Shown one piece after another: positions 48,160 to 59,240 of a DNA stretch of 64,000 nt (positions are counted from its first letter, which is position 1; each line of letters begins with the position of its first letter). This DNA comes from Atherix ibis. Lineage: Eukaryota; Arthropoda; Insecta; Diptera; Athericidae. Under the pieces are notes generated by a model. The model ran no database searches, was not told the origin of the DNA, and was given only the letters and a program-made list of their open reading frames with translations. Position numbers and translations under genes: made by a program. The DNA lies in assembly GCA_958298945.1 (NCBI GenBank), contig OY282605.1, positions 39,596,811 to 39,660,810 of the forward strand, read 5' to 3'.

Positions 48160-48945
48160 ATTAACTGTTGTGCCGACATGGACTTGGTCAACTGTCAATA
48201 ATCACTCTGCATACAAATTGGGCGTTCGAAACCAAACCAAAGAAAATATTTAATTATCCGATCAAAAAAACGAAAAAGGACATTTATGCAGCAGGATTGA
48301 TTGAGTCCTTGTCTGGTTTCAGCCGCACGGCTGACGGACTTTTTTGTATTAAACTCTTTTCTTCTTCTTTAGTTACCAAGAAGGACTCACTTCTGTTCTC
48401 AGTAACTTGTTTTTCGGTATTTCCACAATTGCTGACGGTTTTGTTTTCAATGCGAGAACGCGTACCGAAATCTTTAGAATATTTCGACGATTTGTGGAGA
48501 ACCCGTTTTATTTGTAACGCGTCGCGTCGGCCTGCGGACTGAACTGAAGACAGTGTCTGGCGCAGCAGTGGTCAACGCTAGAGTTTTCGTCAGTGGCCCA
48601 ACGTCAGTTGTTGGTATTTTGTACTCGTTCGCACAGTTAGTAGTGGCTCTCTTGCCTATTCCCACAACCACTTCGGAGCTCTTTAATCATTTATCAGTTT
48701 CCACTCTCTTCGAACATTTAGCCAAACATGCCTGGCCTTTTCTGGCTATTTTTCCAGCAAAAATATTCACAGTTGCGCAAAGACTCCAAGAGAACGGCGA
48801 GCAACTTCCAAGAGTATTTGCGAGCAACTTCTATAAAATCTGTGACTGGAACAGCTAAGGCTAGAGCTGTGCATACCAGGTGATTGAACGTAAACACCTG
48901 TGCGCAAATAAGATGCCACCATTGCCCCAATACAGGTGAGTGGAT
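48160..48945. promoter_or_regulatory. Candidate CpG-rich host promoter with outward-facing 5' splice sites
   Basis: The core at about 48440-48660 is the richest CpG stretch in the window (GCGTCGCGTCGGCC near 48520). On the plus strand a consensus donor, ATACAG|GTGAGTGG, lies at 48935/48936. On the minus strand GAACAGAA|GTGAGTCC lies at about 48390/48391. Initiator-like TCAGTT/TCAGTC words occur on the minus strand near 48540-48550. No transposon motif was found here. The arrangement fits a bidirectional promoter with two untranslated first exons, but no protein supports this and the open frames here are not recognisable. Confidence 0.35.
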
Positions 48946-49139
48946 GAAATGCCGTGGCTGTGCGCTCTCACATGTTAAACATACGAAATTTGATAAGAAA
49001 ACAACAGTAACCGATGTTCTGCTCTCTCTTAACTCGATACGAAAATCGTTCAGTTAAGAGAGAAATTGGAAAAAGTCTCTTTACAGATAGCTCTGCACTC
49101 TACTGGAATTGTCAGCACTTAAACTTGTTGGAGTATTTT

Positions 49140-50859
49140 ACAATGCATAGAAATGAAAATATTTCTACGGTTTTTAATTTTATTTCTGCTTTTTGTAATC
49201 AGTTTTTTAAAAAGTTTTTAATTTTTATGTAAATTTTCAGATATTATTTTTGTCCAATGTGACGTTTGCCATAAAGCTTAGTATTTGTTATAAATTGATT
49301 TTTTTTTCAAATGCGAGCTTCTCTACTATTAATTAGAAAACTTTCCTTTTTTATTAATAGGACTTTTTCTATATTTGATAAATTATTTATATAAATTTTA
49401 GTTGATTTTCAAAATAAAAAGATTATCAAAAATTCGTTATTTAAATTTATTCAAGTTGAGTTTCGGAAAGTTGAAATTAAAGAAATATACTTTTATATAA
49501 TTATACTGTCTAAATTTTGTTATTATGCATAATACTTAAATAAAATATTATTCAAATAATTACCATGAGCCTTTTTATAGGACGACTCGATTTATTTTTA
49601 ACAGTAATTAGGACGTAACTTTACGAACATCCGTTTTTAATGTTAGATTAGTTTCTCTGTAAAAAGAAATGAAAATATTTCTATTGTTTTTAATTTTATT
49701 TCTGCTCTTTGCAATCAGTTTTTTTTAAATTTTCAAGTGTTATTTTTGTCGCAAAATAAGAAAAAAATCATTTAATATCTTAAAATGTGTGCAGTTTTGC
49801 CATAAAACTTAATATTTTTTATTAATTAATTTTTTCCAATAAGAACTGTGTCTACTGTCAATTAGAAAACTTTTTCTTTTTATTAATAGAACTTTTTCCA
49901 TATTTGGTAAATTATTTATAAAATTTTAGTTGATATTCAAAATAAAAAATTTTTTTTGAATAGCGTAATTTTAAAAATTTCTATTTTTAAAATTTACTAA
50001 AACGACAAAATTCATTTCTATAATTTTACTACAATAATAAATAAATTTGAAAAAAAATCACCAATAAATGCTGTGAAAAATTTGCAATGAAAAAAAAACA
50101 ATTTTTATATATTAAAAAAAAAACTTGTTTTTATAAAGGTTTATTCAAGTTGTCCTTCGGAAAGTAAAAATTAAAGAAATATACTTTTAGATAATTATGT
50201 TATTTAAATTTTGCTGTTAATCATAAAATAAAAGATTATTGAAATATTGTAATTATTACAAGTCTTTTTATAAGTCAACTCGATCTTTTATAGGTAATTT
50301 TTGTATTTTTTTTTTGTATATTTTTAACAATAATTAGGACATAAGTTGACAGACATCCACTTTTAAATGTTATAATGTTATAGGATTTTCTCTGTAAAAA
50401 GAAATGACAATATTTCTACTGTTTTTAATTTTATTTTTGCGCTTTGCAATTAGTTTTATTAAAATAAATTTTAATTTTTATGTAAATTTTGAAGTGTTGA
50501 TTTTGTCCCAAAATAAGAAAATTATAATTTAATATCTTAAAATGTGTGCAGTTTTGCTATAAAACATTATATTTGTTATAAATTGATTTTTTCTCAATGG
50601 TAGCTCTTCACTATCAATTAGGAAACTTTTTCTTTTTTATTAATAGAACTTTTTCCATATTTGGATTAATTATTTATAAAATTTTAATTGATCCTCAAAA
50701 TAAAGACATTATTTAAAATTCGTAATTTTAAAAATTTCTTTTTTCAAAAATTATTAAAACGACAAAATTCATTTTTATAATTTTACTAATAAATAAAATT
50801 TTAAAAAAATCACTAGTATATGTGTATATTTTTTAAAATTTGCAATAAAAAAAACTGTT

Positions 50860-50890
<31 letters not shown>

Positions 50891-51130
50891 CACTTTTTAT
50901 AAAGATTTGTTCAAGTTGTGCTTCGGAAAGTAAAAACTAAAGACATTATATTATCTAAATTTTGCTATTATGCACAATATTTATATAAAAGTTTATTGAA
51001 ATAATTATTACAAGCCCTTTTAAAGGATGATTCGATCTTTTAATAGTAATTTTTTTATGACTTTTTTTCATATTTTTTATAGTAACTTGGCCATAAATTG
51101 ACGAACGTTAAAGAATTTTCTGTGTAGAAA
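49140..51130. repeat. Three-copy tandem repeat, ~0.52-0.73 kb units
   Basis: AGAAATGAAAATATTTCTAC-type unit starts occur near 49150, 49667 and 50400. In each copy the same ordered words follow: AAATGTGTGCAGTTTTGCYA, TTTATTAATAGAACTTTTTC, TTCAAGTTGTSCTTCGGAAA, and GGACATAA.TTGACAGACATC. The first copy lacks about 215 bp present in the middle of the other two. Low G+C and no coding potential. Confidence 0.85.
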
Positions 51131-51479
51131 TGATAAGTTTTTGGTAAGTTGTAACCAGAAAAAACTCTAATGACGTCAAATTGTCACGATCTTGGAGACT
51201 AATTGACAATACCCTAAATTCACACCAGACTTCCCCGGTAGACTATTTCATTATTGAAACTGGACGGAAAGCCATTTTACACCACATTTCGACTTACCGC
51301 CATTTTTTCTATTAATCTCTAAATTATAAAAAGACTCATACACCCTTTCTGTCGATTTTCCAGCCTCCCTCCCGAATTCGAAGTAGAAACCTTGATTGGG
51401 AGCGAAGTTGTGGGTGTCTACGTCACTCAGCAGATATAGTAAAGCAAACACCTATTGATCCGTCGATAGGGAATTATTC

Positions 51480-51900
51480 CTAGAAGTGCTGTATAGATTG
51501 GGTGATTGTACACTTTTGTTTACCGACGCAGCTTTCTATGACCACACAACATCCTTTGCTATCATCCAGCTTGCTGGAGGTGACTATTGTGAGATCAAGT
51601 GTGGTATCCTACTAGGTAGAAGTTTCCCCCAAATATAGCAGCGTAATTATTTTTACCAACAGTTTAGCAGCCTCGGAAGCAATTCGTGGCTCATCGAGTG
51701 ATCCGGTGCTCAACGACGAAATTCGTCGTAATCTATTACCCAATAGAAAAGTTGAGTTGATTTGGGTTCTAGGTCACGCTCGTATCCTTGGAAACGAGTA
51801 AACTGATCCTGTTTCTGGGCAAGGAAACTTCTCCGAATTCGGATTGAGCATATCGCACTTACCCTTGATTTCCTCTTCAGTAACCAACATTGTTCTCATG
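51480..51900 (+). pseudogene. LINE RNase H domain fragment
   Basis: The plus strand reads YTLLFTDAAFYDHTTSFAII, then QLAGGDYCEIKCGILLGRSF, the start of an RNase H domain with the first catalytic Asp in TDA. After frame slips it gives SSSDPVLNDEIRRNLLPNRK and VELIWVLGHARILGNE, a TAA, then TDPVSG, the C-terminal RNase H block (WVPGHAGI-GNE-AD). It belongs to a LINE of the I/LOA-like type but is clearly distinct in sequence from the RNase H at 30-32 kb. No RT part was recognised upstream. Confidence 0.75.
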
Positions 51901-52139
51901 CCAGTCTTGTGATATTCAACTCACTATTATCCGTGTCTTACATGAATGCCACGCAACCCAGAATTTTTTTTTTGACTAGAACTCATTTTAATGTGAACTT
52001 CCTGTATCCTACAATTCTATTTATAAGCCCTGTTTTTAATCTTCTTAAACATCTTAATTTACTTCAAAGAATTTAACAATATCTGACTTTTCCCTCCAAA
52101 TAACAATCGGTCAGTTTTATTAGAGATGCTGGTAATGCG

Positions 52140-52215
52140 CAACCAACACGTAACATGATGACACCAAAAACGCCTCAAAGTCATGGCGGTACAGAATAGC
52201 ATCTGGTTCTTATCT
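52140..52215 (+). repeat. Relic of the 40-44 kb LINE 3' region
   Basis: TAACATGATGACACCAAAAA, then CGCCTCAAAGTCATGGCGGT, aligns with TAACATGAAGTCACCAAATG, then ACCTCATATTCATGGCGCT at about 41530-41572 with scattered differences. This is a fourth occurrence of the same element. Confidence 0.5.
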
Positions 52216-53065
52216 AAAATACCGAAATTACACATGTCCTGAGAACTTTTCACATTGTAAATACAAAATTAGTCGTTTTATATGATTTAAGGACGCGCTT
52301 TATTAAAACTTCTTATGATTCCGATTAAAATCTTTATGATTAAGCTCAAAAAAAATGGCTATGGGGGTCTCTTCTTTTTAATTCTTAAATAAAACGTCTT
52401 CAAATGAAAGGTGCATACTTCTCACGAATACAATGGCTTTTTCATAATCTTTTACGTATTTTTAAATTTTGCCTATTGTTATAACCGGTAAGCTATAAAT
52501 AAGCCTCGTCACTGAAGAAACTAATCTTCTCTCAAAGTGAAAAAAGTTTTTTTGGTAAAAAAATTTAAAAAATTATATTTTTAATTTTTTACTAATTTCT
52601 TATTTAATAATATAAAATGCCAGTTTTTATTCTAAATAAATTTTTTCTTATATAATATATATCTTTTAAAACTATTAAATAATTAAAGCTATACTTTCCA
52701 AACTGTAAAATGGTTAGCCTTTTATATTTTAATTATTGTATTTTAAAATTCATTTTCAAAAGCTTAGAGGTTATTAAAATTTTCCATTTTTATTAAGTAT
52801 TTTTAATATGGTTGCTATATTATTAATATAAATGACTAAGTATTAATGAATTTTTGAAATGAACTTAATTTTTAATAATATATTTACTGAATTGCATATA
52901 ATTTGAATTGTATAGAAAAATATGAGCAATGATAAGTAACAACTTAAAAATTCGATTTATACGCACTCGATGACATCACAGTTTTTCGAATAAAGTCCCT
53001 GAGTATTTCCTCAATTATGTTTATAGTGTTTAGAGGAGTGAGAAGCTATTACGAAGCATAATTTA

Positions 53066-53299
53066 TCAAGAATAAGAATACAGTAATCGTATAAGAAATT
53101 GAATTTGGGACCGAACTACTTGTAATTTCAATTTAATTGCAGACAGTCTAACACACCTAATGACAGGTGAAATTAATGATTTAGCTTCTTCCCCTGATAC
53201 TAACCAAGGAAAATTATTGAAAATCTTTTCTTTGCTGGATCTTGATCGGAACAATTCAAACATTATTTCTATTGGAGATTCTTCAATTCCATACGACAT
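53066..53299 (-). other. Unassigned 77-codon open frame
   Basis: The frame starts MSYGIEESPIEIMFELFRSR and continues with a charged, plausible-looking composition (SKEKIFNNFPWLVSGEEAKS). No family was recognised, no partner motif is nearby, and no splice signals were convincing. It may be an exon fragment or chance. Confidence 0.2.
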
Positions 53300-53794
53300 G
53301 AATAGAAACTTTCTCGTTATTGTTATTTAGAGAAATTGTTGTCGAAAAATTCTAACACAATTCATCCTATATGAAATGTTGTTGATATGTTACATTTTTT
53401 TTTATAATAAACTTAGTGATTAGCAGAAACTATAATTAACTAGAAAATAAAATGAAATTGAATAATTTTATTGATATTTTAAATAGAAAAGTTTATCCAT
53501 TTTGTAGTTTAGAAAATACTACTCTGTCATTTAATAATGCTTTACTAAATATAAAAATATAAGATATTTTTTATTAAGAAAAAAATCTGCCATTTTATAA
53601 TACAAATTCAATAACTAAAAATATTGTTGAAATTATGAAAGCTTTCAACATAAATGATAGTTCAGCCGTAGTCACGTTTGGCAGAATATTTTCTTAATGG
53701 CTTAAAATTTTCTAAATTTTTAGAATATTTTATGGCTTAAAATTGAAAAATTTTATTTAAAATATAAGTGGCTTAAATAAAACGATGTAAAAAG

Positions 53795-55490
53795 CTACTG
53801 AAAATGATAAACTTTGGCATTTTTGGGTAATATGTTCCCAGGACGTGTAATTACGAGATTTCACGGCCAAGATCGTAGAATTTGGCGTCGTTGAACTCTT
53901 TTTTATTAAACTTTTTAAAATATGATATTTAATCAGTTAATTTTTAAATTTAAGAGTATGTTAAAATTAGTACAAAAAGAATAATGACCAAATTACAGTC
54001 TAAAATGTGCAGAAAATTTCATCAAAAATTACCTCAAATGAGGTATTCTTGGGCAAAACGCTCCCAGAACGGCCAAGATCGTAGAATTTGGCATTGATAA
54101 ACTGTTTTCTATTAAACTATATAAAAAATGATATTTAATTAGTTAATTTTTAAACTTAAGAGTACGTAAAAATCAGTACCTATAGAATAATAACCAAATT
54201 ATAGCTCAAAATGTGCGAAAATATCATCAAAAACGACCTTAGATGAGGTATACTTGGGCAAAAAGTTCTCAGAACAGCCAAGATGGTAGAATTTGGCATC
54301 GTTAAACTCTTTTTTATTTAACTTTTTAAAATATAATATTTAATTAGTTAATTTTTAAATTTAGGAGTACGTAAAAATCAGTACAAATAAAATAATAATT
54401 AAATTACAGCCTGAAATGTGCGAAAATATCATCAAAAACGACCTCAAACAAGATATTCTTGGGCAAAAAGTTCCCAGAAGGGCCAAGATCGCAGAATTTG
54501 GCATCCTTAAATTTTTTTTTAGTAAACCTTTTAAAATATGATATTTAAATAGTTAATTTTTTAATTTAGGAGTACGCAAAAATCAGTACAAATAAAATAA
54601 TAATTAAATTACAGCCTGAAATGTGCGAAAATATCATCAAAAACGACCTCAAACGAGATATTCTTGGGCAAAAAGTTCCCAGAACGGCCAAGATCGCAGA
54701 ATTTGGCATCCTTAAATTTTTTTTTATTAAACCTTTTAAAATATGATATTTAAATAGTTAATTTTTCAATTTAGGAGTACGTAAATATCAGTACAAATAA
54801 AATAATAATTAAATTACAGCCTGAAATGTGCGAAAATATCATCAAACGTTTCTTGATATTCTTGGGCAACCTCAAACAAGATATTCTTGGGCAAAAAGTT
54901 CCCAGAACGGCCAAGATCGCAGAATTTGGCATCCTTAAATTTTTTTTTATTAAACCTTTTAAAATATGATATTTAAATAGTTAATTTTTAAATTTAAGAG
55001 TACGTAAAAATCAGTACAAATAAAATAATAATTAAATTACAGCCTGAAATGTGCGAAAATATCATCAAAAACGACCTCAAACAAGATATTCTTGGGCAAA
55101 AAGTTCCCAGAACGGCCAAGATCGCAGAATTTGGCATCCTTAAATTTTTTTTAGTAAACCTTTTAAAATATGATATTTTAATAGTTAATTTTTCAATTTA
55201 GGAGTACGTAAAAATCAGTATAAATAGAATAATGACCAAATTACAGCTTGAAATGTGCAGAAAATTTCATCAAAAATTAACTCAAACGAGGTATTCTTGG
55301 CCAAAAAGTTCCCAGAACGGCCAAAATCGTAGAATTTGGCATAGTTAAAATATTTTTATTTAACTATATAAAAAATAATTTAATTAGTTAATTTTTCAAT
55401 TTAGGAGTACGTAAAAATCAGTACAAATAGAATAATAATGAAATTACAGCCTGAAATGTGCAAAAAATCATCAAAAACTTCCTAAAACAA
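53795..55490. repeat. ~205-bp tandem satellite, eight monomers
   Basis: The anchor GGCCAAGATCG (with small variants) falls at 53865, 54071, 54276, 54481, 54686, 54909, 55114 and 55319. Spacings are 206, 205, 205, 205, 223, 205 and 205. Each monomer carries TCATCAAAAACGACCTCAAA, ATATTCTTGGGCAAAAAGTT, GAATTTGGCAT and GTACGTAAAAATCAGTACAA in the same order. The long spacing comes from a small internal duplication of GATATTCTTGGGCAA near 54850. Middle monomers are more alike than the outer ones. No coding potential. Confidence 0.95.
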
Positions 55491-55494
55491 TCAA

Positions 55495-57285
55495 CTTCTG
55501 TAAAATATCTTATTCTCTTTATTGAAATAATAATATATATTTTTTTATATAATGGCAACATAAATAAAATATAATTCAATTAAATTTTTGTTAACAGCTA
55601 AATAAAGAGCACATCTTATTTTACTTTACTTCCTATAAATGCAAATTGGGTAATTATTGTCAATTTCCTAAAAGCTATTGTATTTTTACCTATTAAATCA
55701 ATTATTGAAAATATTTACAATATAAAAAAATTTTTTACTAAACATTTTTAACAATATATCTTCCAATTAGTTTTAATCAATATTTATTTAGTAATCTCAA
55801 CAGGTATGATTTGTCTGCTGACAACCATTATTCAGAGTATTTTTATTGTTCTATAAGTGTATTAACCTCCTGAAAATTATGAAAAATAATTGATTTTACA
55901 GTCTAAATACAAGTAATGGGGAAAAAATTGTATTGAAATATAATTTCAATAAAAATTTATTGTATGTAATTTCATTTATATCTACCCCCATTTTTGACGA
56001 AATGAAAAGCGTTTTTATTCGAAATCAATTTTGAAGTAAACTGCATACAGGAAATAATATCATTTCCTCCATAGTACAATAAACTCCCCCATAAATTTAA
56101 CAAAAACAAAAAAATATTATAACAATCGATATTAAATATTGACTATTCATATTGTCAGTGTTTGCCATACAATAAAAAAAAATATTTATGTTAAAAATAT
56201 TTCCTTTTTCTTGTAGTGTAATATTTTTTTTCAATTAAAAAAACAAAGACTACTAAATATTTTTAGCAATTTTTATAATTAAAAATTTATTAAAAAAAAA
56301 AACCCTTACCAAATATATTTTTAATGTAATGCAAATTTTTTTCTGCATGTACTCGTTTATAGTTTATGAAAATAATTTGCAATTTTGCATCGTATCTAAA
56401 TGAAAATTTATGGAAAATATTTCGACCCAAATAAGCTGTATTGTAGGTGTGATTTTGTTCACTTTAAAGCTAATCGATTATCCTTATACACGTTGTCTCT
56501 GAAGGAAGGAGTTGATATTATTTATTTGTATCGAAAATTAATAATAGTGTAAAAAGTTCCTGCACATTACTCTTGAGGGTGGTGGGGGAAGGGGCGGTGG
56601 TTGTTTTGGGTTGTTTGACGATGGCACTCCTTCAATATCGGTGATTGTTGCTTCATAAATTATTCATAAACTTATGTTAACATTATTTGAAATTTGTACA
56701 AATAAATTGTTGTTATAAATACCTATTCCCCGATTTACAATGAAAATATATTACTTAGAAAACAGTGTAAATTGTTATAGTATGAAAAAAAAATACTTTT
56801 TAGTATTTTTAGGTGCTAAAAAGGACAGGAAAGTATAAAAAATTTAATAACCTCGATTGACTCAACTAATCGATAACTGTTCGGAAAAGTCAGAGTGGTT
56901 GTTGTTAAGAGTAATTATTTTTACAAAATTATTTTATTCACATTTACAACTACTTAAAACTAGTAAAAAGTAAATTTTCTAGGATATGAAAATATGTAGG
57001 ATAAATACAGCTCCTCCATATTGCATCAAGAACAGGATAAAATTATTTTATTGTCATTTGAAAATGAAAGCTCGGCTATCGCCGTTTCAAACGTCGATGG
57101 GTGTATAAAGTGGAAGGGTGAGTGTGAACGGTTCTCTTGCTAAAGGATGTGGATGGTAGGCAGGATAGATGCGAAGGGATGTTTTTATAACGAGAGATGC
57201 CCAACTCACATTTAGATAATGATGGATAACATTATTTCGTACATAAAAGGCGATTTGCCTTTTTTTTCAAAGGATTTGGAATTGT
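55495..57285. other. A+T-rich spacer with one G-rich stretch
   Basis: No gene was recognised. A G-rich run at about 56575-56605 (GGGTGGTGGGGGAAGGGGCG) is unusual for the surroundings. The rest is A+T-rich. Confidence 0.45.
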
Positions 57286-57687
57286 AATGTTTAGATTGAA
57301 AGAGAATTGGAATGCTTAATCGAACCCCAAAGTTCGAGTCTGTATGTCCATATTGGTTTTGGTAACGCATTGTATAGTTTTTATTGTCAATTTTGACCTA
57401 CTGTCTAGGAGTCCTAATAATTGTTTGTATCGTCCGTTAATTTCACTTCTTTAATTTTTGTTTGAGAGCTCTAGATTTACCATTTGTATAATATGAGTCC
57501 AAGGTAACGCAAACTCGTTTTTTGTGAAATATTACTGCCGTTTAGGGTTATATCAGGAATCTGTTCTCGGTAGAGTGTAAAAGTAACATGAGCACATTTT
57601 TCTGAACCAAGTTTCTATGGAGTGAATGCGGTTCTGTAGGGGAAAGGGATCTTTGTGATGTGTAAGGATGGCTGTATAGTCGGCATA

Positions 57688-58490
57688 CGAGGTTTGCTCA
57701 AAAGTATCGCCAGTTTTTTGTGGCGTTATGTTGGTACTCATGTCTCTCACTTATGCTGACAAGTTCGGCTATTTTGAATGTTCAGTTAATTTCTGACAGC
57801 TGCTTTGCTTGCACGTGTTTTGGCTCGTCTTCGATTTTTGCGCATTTTTGACCAAAAACAGCATTGCATTAACATTGCTAAGGAGATTTTGGACTCTGTC
57901 CGCAATGACCCAAATTTGCTCCAGATGGTCATAACTGGTGACGAATCATGGCTTTATGTTATGACGTGGAAACCCAAGCTCAATCATCTTAATAGAAGCT
58001 GCCGAACGAGCCAAGACCGAAAAAAGCGCGCCAAGTTTTCTTCGATTGCAGGGGTGTGGTGCATCATGAGTTCTTGCAATAGGGTAGAACGGTAAATAAG
58101 AATTATTACCTGCAAGTTATGGCTTTTGCAGCATGATAACGTTGCTTGTGCGCGAATTTTTGGTCAAAAAAAAAATTTTTTTTGTTGCTTTTGCGCGAAT
58201 TTTTGGTCAAAAACAATACACTAATAATCCCGCAGCTATCGTATTCCCTAGATTTGGCCCACTGTGACTTTTTCTTGTTCCCGAAACAGATCCTTTGATC
58301 CATTTTTTGGAATGGCCAAAACACGTGCAAGCAAAGCAGCTGTCAAAAATTAACTGAATATTCAAAATGGCCGAACTTATCGGCATAAGTGAAAGGCATG
58401 AGTACCAACATAATGCCACAAAAAATCGAAAATCGAATATACGTAACCCGCGGAAATTCAAAATTCGCGATACTTTTTGAACAGACCTCA
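57688..58490 (+). mobile_element. Internally deleted, double-5'-ended mariner inserted in a YADD box
   Basis: The element is 803 bp, flanked by TA at 57686-57687 and 58491-58492. Inverted termini are CGAGGTTTGCTCAAAAGTAT and, at the other end, ATACTTTTTGAACAGACCTCA. Beyond the short TIR, 57714-57824 and 58315-58425 are inverted copies of each other. Both correspond to the 5' untranslated region of the family (compare 37735-37850). Near 58287-58304 the reverse strand even encodes the transposase start MDQRIC. The plus-strand transposase core between them includes FDQKQHCINIAKEILDSVRN and the first Asp in VITGDESWLY, then decayed sequence to DFFLFP-like. The true 3' end is missing. Confidence 0.88.
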
Positions 58491-58539
58491 TATATTGTGG
58501 TAAGGGTATCACTGTTACAAGTAATATTACAGATGTAAA

Positions 58540-59235
58540 TATTGTTAAGTATTGTACTTAGGACACTTCCCTGAAAGACACCGGCAGACAGACGATAAAT
58601 GCCTAAAAATATCGGTTTGATAGATGGGATTTTATGATGGGAAAATAACCATACGTAAGGACTCGCTACAACGTCCAAAGCAATCCAGTATGCCATACAC
58701 AGTGCAAATATTGTACAGTATTGGAGTTAGGATACTTCCCTGAGGGACACCAGCGGACAGAAAATAAAATTCTAAGAATAACGGTCTGAGGGATAGAATT
58801 GTATGATGTGGAAATAACCACAGTTTAGGAGTTACTGCAACTTCTAAAACAATTCAGCATGCCCTACACAGTGCAAATATTGTAAAGTATTGGACTTAGG
58901 ATACTTCCCTGAGGAACACCGGCGGACAAAGGATAAATGCCTAAAAATAACGGTCTGAGGGGTATGATTGTATGATGTGGAAATAATCATAGGGTAGAAC
59001 TCGCTGCAATTTCCAAAGGAATAATCCAGCATGCCATACACGGTGTAAATATTGTAAAGTATTGGACTTAGGATACTTCCCTGAGGGACACCGCCGGACA
59101 GAGAATAAATATCAGAAAACTCAATATTTTCAGCTACTTAAAAGAGATATGATTTTATAATATGGAAATAACCATAGATTAATACTCGCTGCAACTTCCA
59201 AAGCAATAATCCAGCATGCCATAAACGGTCGAAAG
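58540..59235 (-). repeat. Four-copy tandem repeat (169-172 bp) of an RT segment
   Basis: The plus-strand anchor GGATACTTCCCTGA (first copy GGACACTTCCCTGA) lies at 58561, 58730, 58899 and 59071, giving spacings of 169, 169 and 172. On the minus strand each unit encodes about 57 residues centred on LSAGVPQGSILSPILYNIYT. Units also share AACGGTCTGA, ATGATGTGGAAATAACCA and CAGCATGCC words. Confidence 0.93.
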
Positions 59236-59240
59236 CGTAC

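Larger units (their letters stand above)
51901..53790. other. Mostly A+T-rich spacer
   Basis: It contains a short relic of the 40-44 kb LINE tail at 52140-52215 and an unassigned frame at 53066-53299. A TTTTGACTAGAACTCATTT word near 51967 recalls the 35-36.6 kb array. Otherwise nothing was recognised. Confidence 0.4.
57290..59240 (-). pseudogene. Jockey-like LINE RT, split by a mariner and partly tandem-repeated
   Basis: Reading the minus strand, four copies of a segment ending LSAGVPQGSILSPILYNIYT (motif B region) come first (59240-58540). The last copy gives SAGVFQGSVLSTILNNIYIC, then NITCNSDTLTT. At 58492 the reading frame breaks at IY, where a mariner sits (57688-58490). It resumes in the same frame as YADYTAILTHHKDPFPLQNR (catalytic YADD with second Asp to Tyr), HSIETWFRK, then PDITLNGSNISQKTSLRYLG (thumb). 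After frame slips it gives YKQLLGLLDSRSKLTIKT and LYNALPKPIWTYRLELWGSI, then KHSNS. The PIWTY-LELWG motif is single here, unlike at 2.6 and 17.5 kb. The first part of the RT and the true C-terminus are missing. Confidence 0.88.

Noticed and set aside
57288..57345. tRNA-like TTCGAGTC word near 57333
   Set aside because: There is no cloverleaf partner or A box; the word is part of the LINE codons after WTYRLE on the minus strand.
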